Shown piece after piece: positions 11,432-23,800 of a DNA stretch of 51,307 nucleotides. This DNA comes from Phoronis australis (taxonomy: Eukaryota > Phoronida > Phoronidae). The notes under the pieces are model-generated. The model saw nothing but the letters and a program-made list of their open reading frames with translations, was not told the DNA's origin and did no database searches. Where the stretch lies: the NCBI GenBank assembly GCA_002633005.1, contig NMRA01000049.1, positions 252,004 to 303,310 on the forward strand. The letters are read 5' to 3'. Positions within the stretch are counted from its first letter, which is position 1, and the number at the start of each line of letters is the position of its first letter. Made by a program: the position numbers and the translations under genes.

Positions 11432-11510
11432 AATAAAAGTTGGTGCACAATTTTGTTATTGCTGGCAGATACCTGCCAATTTTCTGAAGTTTCTGGTGTG
11501 CTCCCTAGTG
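11432..11510 (+). terminator. Probable poly(A) signal and GU-rich element of CSTF2
   Basis: A canonical AATAAA lies at 11432-11437, 680 bp after the CSTF2 stop. U/GU-rich sequence follows, including a GGTGTG run near 11493. It is the first clear hexamer in good context downstream of the gene, so the 3' UTR is inferred to run to about 11460. A 122-codon frame across 11228-11596 lies in this UTR and looks like chance. Confidence 0.5.
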
Positions 11511-11751
11511 TCAAGTTCATTCATAGTGGCCATTTGCCAGACCCCTACCAATTTTTGGACTGGACCTCCCAAGTGGCAATGAGGGCTTTCTGTTGATGAC
11601 ATTTGTTTCATCGAATATTTTCAACATTACTTGTTGGATGATGTATTCACAAAATTGTTTCGACATTTTTTTTACCGATTTGGCAGAATTTTTCTCATAG
11701 TCTCAAGGCAGAGAATGTTAAAAAAAGGGAACTCTCCGCGAGAAACAATTA

Positions 11752-11818
11752 GCGTGGAATGGAACCCATTGGGTACGCAGTAGCAGTCGAACACTCTTCC
11801 ACTGAGACAAATCCCACG
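11752..11818 (-). mobile_element. Degenerate tRNA-derived SINE head
   Basis: Read on the minus strand, GTCTCAGTGGAAGAGTG is a good A-box/D-arm match, followed about 30 nt later by GGTTCCATTCC, a B-box match. Arms are too degraded for a working tRNA. Confidence 0.45.
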
Positions 11819-14800
11819 TGTTAAGTGACAAAGTATTTAAATGATGAAGACACAGGCCTTTATAAAGCAAATGTCAAGCAGACAATAGCAAGAATTGGCA
11901 ATTCATAAAATCACAACAACAGATTTTGTATTGCTCAGGTCAAATTTAATAACTTCCAAGAAGTCTATGCCTGCCATCCAACAATCGTCCCCAAAATAAG
12001 TATTTCTGGGATAAATATGTTTTTCTCTTCTGGCTAGTTTTTCAACTTTGAACCCCACTTGGGACGAATATAAGCTTTGCCCAGTGAATGCTAAAAACCA
12101 GGTACGTGACCCGGTTCGATTGCAGGTGCCTTGACAGAAGCTGGGTAACTCCCATATAATACGTCTCGCAGTAAAGGGCCAGTGAAACTGAACGAATTAA
12201 AAAATCCCACATGAATTTACTCATTTTCTTCCTTCAACAACATATCACATCTAACAGCACCCGTAACAAATCATAACTAAACAGAATATCACAATCTCTG
12301 CTTATTTCTTGCGTAACAAAAATGGCACAAAAATGATTGATCCTACATGTTTTGTATCTTGGGCATCTATGTCCTATGGTACGACATACGTTATGGTTAC
12401 GTAGGACCCTAGAAAAATGGAACATTGTACCTAGGACATGACCAGTCGGACTCGTCTAAAATTTACACACACTATGCTTTATGCATTATTCTCCAAAACT
12501 CTTACAAATTGTGTTATTATACACTTGCATGACATGATACCAACATACATGACGTGTGAAAAAACCCAAAAATAGCATGAAACAAAAATGAAATTGTATT
12601 TTAGAAAACTGCATTCCTGAGATTTCATATTGAGCAAAAAAATTAAATTTGGTCACGTTATTGATACTCTTGTTTCGCTATGAATGAATCTTATAATTCT
12701 TTTTGTGAAATTTTCTTATAAAAAGAGGTAGCCACGGGACCCACTTAACGACAGATTGGAATTAAGATAAAAACAAGTCTACAGTCTTTCTACTGTCTTA
12801 CATAGTTTTTGAGTTAATTTTATGCACGCAGTTGTTGATAAGGTCCTACATACCTTAATTCATTAATAAATGCATTGCTACGATGTACGTTGATGTCATA
12901 TGTTTCAACCAAGAACCCTATATATGCTCAGCATTAGACATAATAAAACGACAACCATGATACTCATATCAACAGGCACATGTTGTCCACATGAAAACAT
13001 CATGTAGCAACTATACAATTACTGTCTTAATCTCCCAACTCGCACTTTACTTGAAACCTAACCGTGACATGATTCGAGTACATATTTGTAAGTTTACCCG
13101 AATTGCTATAGGCCGATATTTGAGTACACAGATTAGACCCCAGGTCTCGGTCAAGTGCCCGCTAAAAAGAGACAACAAACACACAAAACGTACCATGTGA
13201 AATGCATTCAAACCAATAATATTCCATTCCAAAGCAGTTGATGGGTTATTTCTTAAAACTCACACTCGTTGATATCAGGGCCAGGGATTTATGTACTCGT
13301 AACTCGACTCAAAAGTCGACTAAAGCATGGCATGCTTCGAGCAAACTTACAAATATCTACTCTAATCATGTGGCACTATTGGTGAGATTTTGAGAATCAG
13401 TAGAGTCTAAGTTCAGAGATTAGATCCCGAGCTCACGTGTTATCAGTTATAGATAGTTAGAATTGTGATTGTAGTTTCACATATGTAAAACTGAGAATTT
13501 AAATACAAAACAATTTTTAGTAAATTCTTCAACGACTTTGCTACACTTAGAAAACGCATGATTAAAGATTGTGTTCCCTTTCTGAGGTCACGTGATCCCA
13601 AAGTCAGCCTCCATGTTGTACAAAAACCTTAAGCGAATAAGGCACTGCCATTCCACGAGATGTTCACACTGGCATACAAAAATCCGTGGAAGACCTGAGT
13701 CATTGATGACTAGTACTTTATGCATATAAGTGCTGACACAGTTACCAAGATACAAAACTAACAGTTATGATTACTACTGCAATAATGATAACAACTCCAA
13801 CAATTATAACAAATTAATAAATATGCATGAAGACTAAAATGACATGACAAATGAGAACAATTTGGCAATGATTATTAAAACAAATCTTTATGGTTCATAA
13901 AAGTCTGCCATTCGCGGCACCCATCTTTCAGAATTCATGTTATATTGAGTAATGTTTCCTCGTTAGAGTAATGACATAACTTAACCTTGACCTTCTTCTT
14001 TTTCTCCAAGTCAGCTTGGACATTTTCTCCTCCCAATAAATAGTGATGATTCAATAAATAGCACAAAACACTTGATCAAAATCTATCGTATAACTTCAAT
14101 GCCACAAAATCAGAGCATTTGCAGTAATAAGTAGTGTATACTTTTTAAAAAATTTTTTTCAGCACTACATCAGCAGCTCAATATTATCGAACGCTTCAAA
14201 GGAGCTTTCAAATACTCAATAATCTACAGTGCTACTTCAAGCTAAGACTTGAGTGAGAAAGTTCAACAGGCCAAAAACCACCGATTGTGCAACAACGGTT
14301 AGTTTGACTTATTTTGGACCTTCAATTTCTTTTAGACGGGCGCTAAACCAAACAAGACTTTGTTACAAAAATACATACGTGTCCACACATAATAGTCACA
14401 GTAGCAAATCACGCAACAAGTCTTGAACTGCTGTTAGTGTTTTAATTTCAATATTAGGACTTGCAGTTTTCTTAGTCTTTTATATACATTTCATTGCTTT
14501 TGTTTTCTTCTACATTTCATCTTGTATACAGATGGACACGATGATTGATCAAATAAGTTTAAATCAACACTGTTGACAGTAACCACAATGCAATATTCAA
14601 ATATTCCACCAAACAGTTGACGCCCAGGCATCTAGAGGACAGCTGGGGGGGTTGACGTCGGGATATCTAGAGGACGGTTGGGACTAGGATGCAGCTCTAA
14701 ACGGCTGATGCGCCATAAGCTTGACTCAGCAGCTCACTATGGCTTGCTTTGCTCCAGATCTCCAGGCACACCCTAACAAAATATTCTTGAAGCGTAAAAT

Positions 14801-14841
14801 AATACTGCTACTAACTACACGGCATGCCGTCATCTTCTCTC

Positions 14842-17800
14842 CTAGCTGAATTCTGGATACAGATTTGTTAATTTCTCTTTTTCCCTCAGCAACCAGTATC
14901 CTTCTGTTTGCATCTCAGCTAACCTTGACACAGTCCTGTCAAATGCGAACAGTTCCTCCTCACCGGTAAATATACTAGATGAGGCTTTCTCAGTATCCTT
15001 CTGCAAGTAAAACACAACCATTACAGGAAGTGAACATACATTAGCAAAAAGTAGAGAAAATGCACTTTTAGAGCAACAGACAAACCTGCTTTAGTTCTCA
15101 ACGTAACACATATCAGTTAATCTTCAGGAAAACTCCAGTTCATAGGTTAAACTGTATCGAAACCTTTCCCATTGCCTTCTCGCAAACACTCCAGCAATCA
15201 TGAGATGGTAAGAGGGTCATTGAAGGAAATATTGAGGCACTGTTTGTCAAAGAGTCTATGGCCAAAAGTTGATTTTTTTGTTCCTGAGCAGGCATGGATT
15301 TTATGTCTTTAGGTTTCAAGTTGAAGAATTTCTTACTTTTAGCCTCAGGCTGATATCGTAAAACAGTCTAAGCTGCCCATAGACTGATTTTTCGCCATAA
15401 GTCAAAGAGACAATAGACTTGTCAAGAGGACATATTTATTTATAGTCACACATCAAATTGCACATCATCGCTGCGACTTCTGACAAAAACTCCACTGTCA
15501 AAGCAAAGTTAATCTTTTATACAACTAAACCCTACCACTTTGACAGAAGTTGTGATGACAGTTCAGTGCAGGAGGCTCAGGTTTCTCACTGACTGAATAT
15601 CTATCTAAAGCACAATAATCGCTCAGTTCACAAAAATTTTATCAAAGCTATGACAACAGGGTGACACCTGGTGGCAGGCAAGAAGAGCCCAGTCACCCAG
15701 CAAAGCAAATCATACATTAGTCGCCTACTGCCATCACTTGCAATTTCTCGGGCATGCCAAAACTGCATGGGTCGCTGCTTTTTTCACAGGTAAGCTCTAA
15801 AGCTCTGCCACCTGGTGTGGCTATTACTAACCATACTAATTCCCAGGTCATCCATCAACACCTGATTGTCGTCCAGCTGTCTGTTCGTCATACTTCCAAC
15901 AGAAAATAACTCCTTGGGGGTTCCGGCTGCCGAGCACACTATCCGCACCTAGGAATAACAGCAACCATTTGTTATTAAGCATATTTCACCAATTTAGTAC
16001 TACTGAAAGATATTAACATTAAATGGCCAGCACAGAAGTTTTACATCTGTTTACATTTATTTACCAATTTACTAAATCGCAGGTTGACCACTTCCAAAGT
16101 GTATTTCACGCAGAGATTGTGTCTAATAAGTAAGTGCTTCTAATTGTGAAGAAATCTTGTATGGTCCAGACCTATTTACAGAGTCTGCTCAAATTCACTT
16201 TTAGCAGCAAAGAGGTTGACAAATTCACTACAATTTACCCTGGTTGTTAGCAATATCTCACACCAGTGCTCCAAGTTGAGCTCCAGAGAACATCCATAAG
16301 GTATGGTGTCATGCAGCACACAACATATTGAAAAAAGAACTCATCACAAAACAGTCATCTCATATTGAGCAAAGAAAAAAGTATTACTAATACTATGTTC
16401 TTTGGAAACACCAGGCTCATTACGGCTGCATACAAAGCCCAGTTTCTGCAGCACAATCGGCCAAAAGTCAACGGACCCCCCAGGACAGGATGTAGTCCAT
16501 TGCAATTTAGTTCCCAGCTGAGGAAGGTATTCGTTCGTACATCCCAGTAGACTGAAACAATACACCTCAACTACAGTAGGGAATTTCCCGTCAGGACAAC
16601 TGGGCGGAAGCCGAATTTACCATCAGAGTAGCCTTTCCTCATGCCAGAGAATGAAGGGGAAATTAACAGGAAAGTGGCTAAGTCATTCTGTAATTAGAAA
16701 TTTGCCGCCTTAATAGTTACTACCTGTAATTTTCACTGTTAACAGAATTAACCGTCATGACAGGGAAACTCTACTTTGTCCGATTACTTTTGTCTTATAC
16801 AGTACCATGCTAAAAAAAACTTAATGACAGCAGCAACATGCCCACTTCACTAACCACCGTCATATTTGCACTGCACTGGCAAATGTACAGGGGGAGTAAT
16901 ACCTTTTTATCGTAAAACGTGTCGATCATGGTGATGAAGCGCCGTGCCTCAGTTTTGTTGGACAGCGACATCTGTGGAATGTTTCGTATCAATACCGTGT
17001 CAAAGTGAACACTTATCTCCAGATAATCTATAGCACCAACTGGCTGCAAAAACAAAATGAATGACATTTCAAGTCTGACAGTAATAGCAGCAACACTTAG
17101 TAGTCACCAACACATAGCAGACGCTTGAGATTTCAAGTTCAGACTCGAAATAATAGGTTCAACACTCAGGACATCAAGTCCAAACTAGCATTACGCAACC
17201 ATTCACTTAAACTCTAATGTACTCAAACACAGAATAACAGACACTTAACTTAAGTTCGCACAAAAGCCAAATGGAAAACGTCAGTAAATATTTCACGTTT
17301 GATGTTGATTATACATCTGGACCAGTTTTGTAATGACAGATGGACTACATCAAAATTAAGTCTTTTGGACCAGTGGCCTCATAGCAGCTTCTAATTACCC
17401 TCTTGCACAGTTCATCAAAGGTGGCATTCAGCACTCTACCACAGGTGTTAGACAGGTGGAGATCTCTGCCAAGTATTCTTAATGTTTTGGGTTTCACATC
17501 TGTAATACAGTAAACCGATGAACGATGGCATTACACGTATTCCTTTAACACGCAGTGCGCCAGGAGTCTATTTCATAAAAAGTGACTTAAAATTTAATTC
17601 AGAGCTTTAATATTACGCTCCACATAACTATTTCTAAATAGCATTTAAATGTCATTTGAGCAAAAATACAAAGCCTCTGAGAACATACACATAACTGTTA
17701 GTTAATGATATAATTCCTATACATTATTTCTGGGCTGTAACGTGCTTGTATTTACTTGACTAAACCTTTCTCCTGCAATTGTGAAATGGAAGCATAACAC

Positions 17801-20800
17801 AGAATGTCTGTATCAAGTCTTAAATCACTTTGGATTCCAGAATCGTGCAGGCCACAAATCTAAGGTGCACATTAAAAAATAACTACTGGGAATTTCCGTT
17901 TATAAGACCATGGGGGTGAGTTCGGAAAACAACAATTTTCATGCGTTTTAGAAACACCAAATAGGCGCCTGGGCGTTAATTCAGAAAAGGGGGTGTGTAA
18001 ATGGGAAGCCATAGTTTTGGTTGACCTGACACTCCTTCACTTAAAACTGCGTTTTTAATTTTTTGTTAATAAATGCATAGTTCGCCAATGCCTTGTTCGT
18101 TTTCACAAACGATAAATGCTCCACAAAACTGAATTTGTGACAAAAAGTTGACGCTGAGTGGGCTTTTAAGAGGAAAATTTCCAAATAAACGTCCCACTGT
18201 CTAAACACTTGACACCACAAGTTGTAACACCAAATAAACGCCCTAAAATGAGGAGAAAGCATGGCTCAGTGGTTTGGGCTACGGACTCCCATTGGGGAGA
18301 TCTGGGTTCGAATCCTGGCTTCACTGGCTGACAATCGAGCATTGCACAAAGGTGTCACCTACTCCTCTGAGCTCGGTCTTACTAGTAAATGTAAGCAAGA
18401 TAGTGAATGAGAACCTGGATATAATGCGAGAGCAATTTTTGGGGCTTTGCTCATATAAAGAAACTAAAATGAGAAGTAGGGGGAACAGAACTATTCAAAA
18501 ATTCTGCCAACCCCATAGTACTAATAAAGACAATTTCTTTAAAATCATTTACACTTTCATAGATAGAAAGGTACGTGCAACCAAATTAAATTGCCACAAG
18601 GAGGTGCAATATTACGTAATCTTAAATGTCTGATAATGGCCGTCAGCCATGCTCTCTTCAGTAGAAACTCATTCGCTATATTTCACCTCAACCTTAAACA
18701 GTTTCGTCACCTGATTGCAGAATCCAACTGTACCACACTCACACTTGATCCTTACCTTCAGCCTGGTCTTCACAGAGATCTTCAAATATATTGTCCATTT
18801 CTTTGTCTGCATTGCACTGTGTTGACCTAATAACGCAACGACAATTAGCAACAATTTTAAGCCACACCCAGGGTGTCCCAAAAATGGTAACAAAAACATC
18901 GTAAATTTTGAGTTCCAAGACAAATTGGCTTTAATAGGAACAAGTGGCAGTTTTCTCATTCCAGGAATCTCAAAGTTTGTTTGGCAATGTGTAGATTGTT
19001 TGGCGGTGCGTTGAAGTAAAGACGAGTGCTAAAGCTGACTGATATTGCAGAGAACAGAACATGCTTTAGCCCCGAAACCAACTGTTAGTTGTGTGGCTAT
19101 AGTGCAAACATCAAAGAATTTTCAACAAAGCTGAGACACTTAGAACCAGAACAGTCAATTAAAAGATCTGGGCCCCAAGTCGAATTCAAACCCAAAATAA
19201 TTTTTGACATTTTCCGTTCTACTTTGCTGCAAACTCAGTATAAGTGTCTATATTTCTCTGCACGGGTGTTCTATGCTTCATGGGAATTAGCATCTAGTTC
19301 AAGATTGCACTTTATGACCCTTAGTTTCGAGTTATAAGCTTGGGTAAAAACTTGAAATTCCAAGTAAAATTTCCGAATTCTGAGGACTCAAACTTACAGC
19401 ATTAATGCCAAGGTCAACTGCAAGTCATTGATAGACAGTCATTCGCGTGAACCATAGTGTACTTGAACACAGAGTAATAGACACATAGCTTGAGTTTGCA
19501 GAAAAATAGCATGGAAATGCTAAAAATAAATACATACAGTACATTATATAGACGCTGATGTTGGCCAATAATGAATCAAATAAACAAATAACACAGAAAA
19601 ACCAGGAAGCACAACTGCGAATCGAACCACAGGTCTCTATTTGCCAGTCTGGTGCTCTTATCACTGAGCTACTGAGGACCCGTTATCAGTGCAATGGCAT
19701 TTGAAGATGTGTTACTTCTAAGCCAAATATTACAGAAACTTTCAACAAGATAAGATGACATAATAAACTCGTAATACTTTGTCAGTGAATACATCAAAAC
19801 TTACACAAAATATGTCTGTCCCGAAGCCACAGCCATTGTTCTGTAATCAATCCCTGAGTCTAGTGGTATAACTGTACAGTGATCCTGAAAGGAGTCAAGC
19901 TCATTGATTCCAGGCAACCAGGGGTGCCTTCTGCGAGACATTTGGGGTGAGAAATTTTTGCTTATGAAACGAAAACCGTGATATCAATTTTTCCCCAATA
20001 TTAAAAAATCCAGCTCCGTAAACCATTCATTTCTCATTGGCAGCCATTTTGCTAGAGCACATGAATGAGGTCTTGAATTTGTCGTCTACTTTTGCATGGT
20101 CTAGCACGGTCTCGCTTTTCTTGCAAGAAACATGCTTTTACTGAAAGCACCCAGTATTCTTCACTCATAAGCACCATGGGCACAATCATGAACATTTATT
20201 TAGTTCTTTTCTCAAGGCTTGTATCTTGTCCTCGTGTACCGTAGTTCTTTCCTCACGAACAACAACCTCTTCACTCTGTGATAGGATACATGAACGAGCA
20301 CACACGCGGGCCAATGTATCAAACTTATCTCAGTGAAAAGTAGAACTGGATACTAACTGTGGTTCGTGGGAAAAGAATTGAAGTTTGTGAGAAAAGAACT
20401 GTATTCATAACAAAACAATGATGTTGATAAGAATGCCCATGATGTTGGAGAAGGTTGGTTACCCTCAAGTTAGCAAAGTTATCCATATTGGTACTGTATC
20501 AGGGTAATAGTCACTTATAAGGGTCCTTCATTTCGAGAACCAGTTTTCTCCACTGAATAACAGGCATCAAACTGGTTCTCAAAATCTGGGACCCTGCAAG
20601 TGACTGTTGCCCTTATCAGCACACCAAACACCTTATGAGTAAAATCACACCCAGCTGGGTTTAATACTCATTACACTGTCCAAAAATCACGTAAATTATG
20701 GAATCGCTTTAAACACTAAAATGTCAGGTGCCTATTTATCGCATACCTTTAGAACCTGAATAAATGGAACAAAGTTGGCCCTTTGAAGTCCTCTTTTATA

Positions 20801-23800
20801 TAGGTCTACAACACAAAAAATACTTAATTATAATTACAACATTAAAGTTTCAAATCCTAGACACAATGACCATAACCGGAGTGTTACATTGAAACAGGAA
20901 CCCCGGTGTAAAACAGATATCCCAGCGTCGAAAACATACTCCCACACCTTCAAAAAAAGCTAACCAGCCTGAAAAACACACCCCCCGACAATTAAAACAG
21001 GAAACCCAGGGACCAAAAAAATTGTCCGGAAAATTCCAAGCCCTAGGTTCTATCATGCACTTACACTACAAATTACACAGTTGAGAACGAATACATACAA
21101 AGTAGACTACGGAGCAGGAGGCATTACTCATGGGTTGAGCAGCGTGGACTAGTAGTAGTTCATCTTAAGACTGACAGGTGGCAGCTCTACCACTAGGTCA
21201 CACCATCTCTTTGACCGATACAGTGCCTTACCGTCGGGATGTCTGTTTGAGGTTGCCACCACCACGACGCCTTCAGCGAAGAGTTCTGTAAACAGCCTCT
21301 TGAGAATCATGGCGTCTGCGATGTCTGTCACCTAGTGTAGAGACAAAGTGAGAGAGTGTGATAGAAGAGCAATGACAAGGCAACTGCTTCTGGACTCATC
21401 AGTGAAAATTTAATCATGGCTGTCAATGAATTACGAAATCATGGTCGCTTTTCAGGCAAAGCACATTTGATGTGTCACAAAATAAAACTGCCCCAGTAAG
21501 ACATTCTTGTTTAACTATCAGATCTTTTGCCCTACAAGATCACTTCCCTCCAGTCATCCAGAACTATACTTATGGTTATTATTTTTCTGCCATCTGGGCC
21601 CAGGGTCTAATCTTTGCACTCGAAATTGAACAAAAAATTCTTTTTGCCAGTCTCCATCCCAAGTTTGAGTGACCTCGAGCATCTTACGGTTTACGCATGT
21701 TTCTAGTCCAAGTTTACAACTGATTATCTCAGTATATAGAGCTACAAACTCCAACAAAAACTTGAGATTTCGAGTTAAGACTCCAAACTAAGGCTTTAAC
21801 GATTATTTCTTTGAATGTTTATTACAAAATAGTAAGTACAATAAATATACAGACCCAAAAAGCGCCGAGAGGCATTGTATCAGGGCTTTAATGATTGGGT
21901 CATAAAATCGAAATCAGAACTACACAGTTGTCCCAGTAAACCCTGATGGGCTCAAGCACAGAATTATAGACAATAAGCTCTTCTAGTTCCAACAAAAGCA
22001 GAGAATGAAAAATGGCAAAAAATAATTTCAATTTCGATTTCAAAAACAAAGAGTAGACCCTGGGCTGTGGTCTTTTTCTTATAAACCAACTATCATGGCT
22101 AAACATTCTCCATTTGCTCAGCAAATTAGCACTAGTTATTGACGACCATCTACTATGCTTGCCAAGTTACCTGAAATTCATCGAAGCAGAGTAGCCAAGC
22201 CTCTTCTGCGATTTCCTTGGCAACAGGTGGAATGGGGTCAAATGACTGAGTCTTCCTGACATTGTATTGTTTAGGGACGGATTGCTTTAAAATATGCAAC
22301 CCTGAAATCGAAACGAAGTCATCAAAATGTGAGAATAAAATATGCTTGATGTAGTTACTGAAACCATTGGTAATGCATATTTTACATTGTTGCATTTGTG
22401 GGGGCTTATTTCTTAAGAATGACTAGTTTCGAGTAAAAAGTTTTGCATTTGGTAAGAGAAAGTCATAAAGCACCAAGTGACTACAAATTACTTGCTTCAT
22501 CATCTCAAGTGATCTCTGAACATTTCTCAAAAAACAGTTTCGTCAGCGTTGTTCAACAAATTTTCAATTAACAAATCATCATGAAATAATATTTGATTTG
22601 CACGTTGTACACGGCCAGGTAAAAGAATGGGTTAATGGAAAAATATTGGGTCTTACAATAATGGTAATGATATAACAGAATAATGCATGTGACCTTTATT
22701 ACAGAAATTAGATTGTCTGACTGATTGAAAATAATTATACCAAAAGACTTTATTTACAGAGGACAAAAATCATGCCGAGGATTGTTTACAACATGGTGCT
22801 CAATGAGTTTAATCTAAATAATATGATTAAGTTAAAATTAAACTTATGCAATAATGATGAACTACAAATTGAGTACACAGAAATAACAGACACTTACAAG
22901 AGTCTCTGTTTTCTCCACCGAATAACAGATATTAACTGAAACTGGTTCTCAAAATGCAGGACACCTGCAAGAAACTATTTCTCAAAGTTATATTTCTTTA
23001 ATAACTGAGTCCTCATATACAAGTCCTCCAATAAGACCCACGCTTACTTCTGTGTACATCCAGCATGAACTTGTTAAAGTGCACCCTCTGTTTCTTCTCA
23101 ATCAGAGAGCAAGAGTAGAACAAATCCATCAGCATGGTTTTACCTGAGCCTACAAGGCAAAAACGTATAAGCTCCAGTTAGCAAATGGAAGCAGTCAACA
23201 TATTATACAATTATTATTTCATAGAGAGTTTTAATGAAAGCATGTGTCTGTGGACACGCACAAGGAAGGAAGTCAATTCTGCGAGATGCATGACACAGTC
23301 AGCCAGAGAACATGCAGCGACCTCTAGTGCTTATTCTTTACATTACTGTAACCATAAAATTGTCTCTTGATGAATCTTACAAATTTTGTAAAAAACAGGA
23401 ATATTCCTATCCACACATCAAAGCCGCATGCGCAGTTTTGCCAAAACTACCTGACTTCAACATTAATCAAAATCATTAAAGCAATACTTTGGAAGCAACA
23501 ATTAAACAAACGAAAGAACTTTTTAGGTTTTACCGTAACTTTTTGTCTGTCAATCAATGACACATATTCTGACATCAACCGTGACAAATTATGTTCTGTT
23601 CTGTCACTTTCTCCAACATCACACCTCTCCTGTTTTGCAAAGTTTCAGTCAGTGGAAAAGCGCAACTCTCAGACTTAAACAGCCATCGCATCTCACCTCA
23701 AAACAGGTGAATAAAACTGTGGAAATGCACGCTGGGAAATGTCAAGTCCATTCCAATGGAAGTAATCGCTAAAGGTGGCTACATGCAACACGCATTTATT

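Larger units (their letters stand above)
10753..14841. other. Convergent intergenic region and 3' UTRs between CSTF2 and AFG1L
   Basis: This stretch holds the CSTF2 3' UTR, a minus-strand tRNA-like SINE head at 11752-11818 and a B-box-like sequence near 12114. On the minus strand, ATTAAA at 14446-14441 is a possible AFG1L poly(A) signal 396 bp after its stop. I see no coding exon in 11600-14841; the short frames there have no family resemblance. Confidence 0.6.

Noticed and set aside
11228-11596. 122-codon plus-strand frame after CSTF2
   Set aside because: It lies in the 3' UTR, spans the AATAAA signal and has no family resemblance.
18253-18330. Functional tRNA gene
   Set aside because: A and B boxes are good, but the acceptor and anticodon stems do not form, and similar heads occur at other sites with SINE-like bodies.
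19600-19682. Functional tRNA gene on the minus strand
   Set aside because: D and T arms pair, but the anticodon stem and acceptor stem do not, and the sequence continues into a dispersed repeat body.
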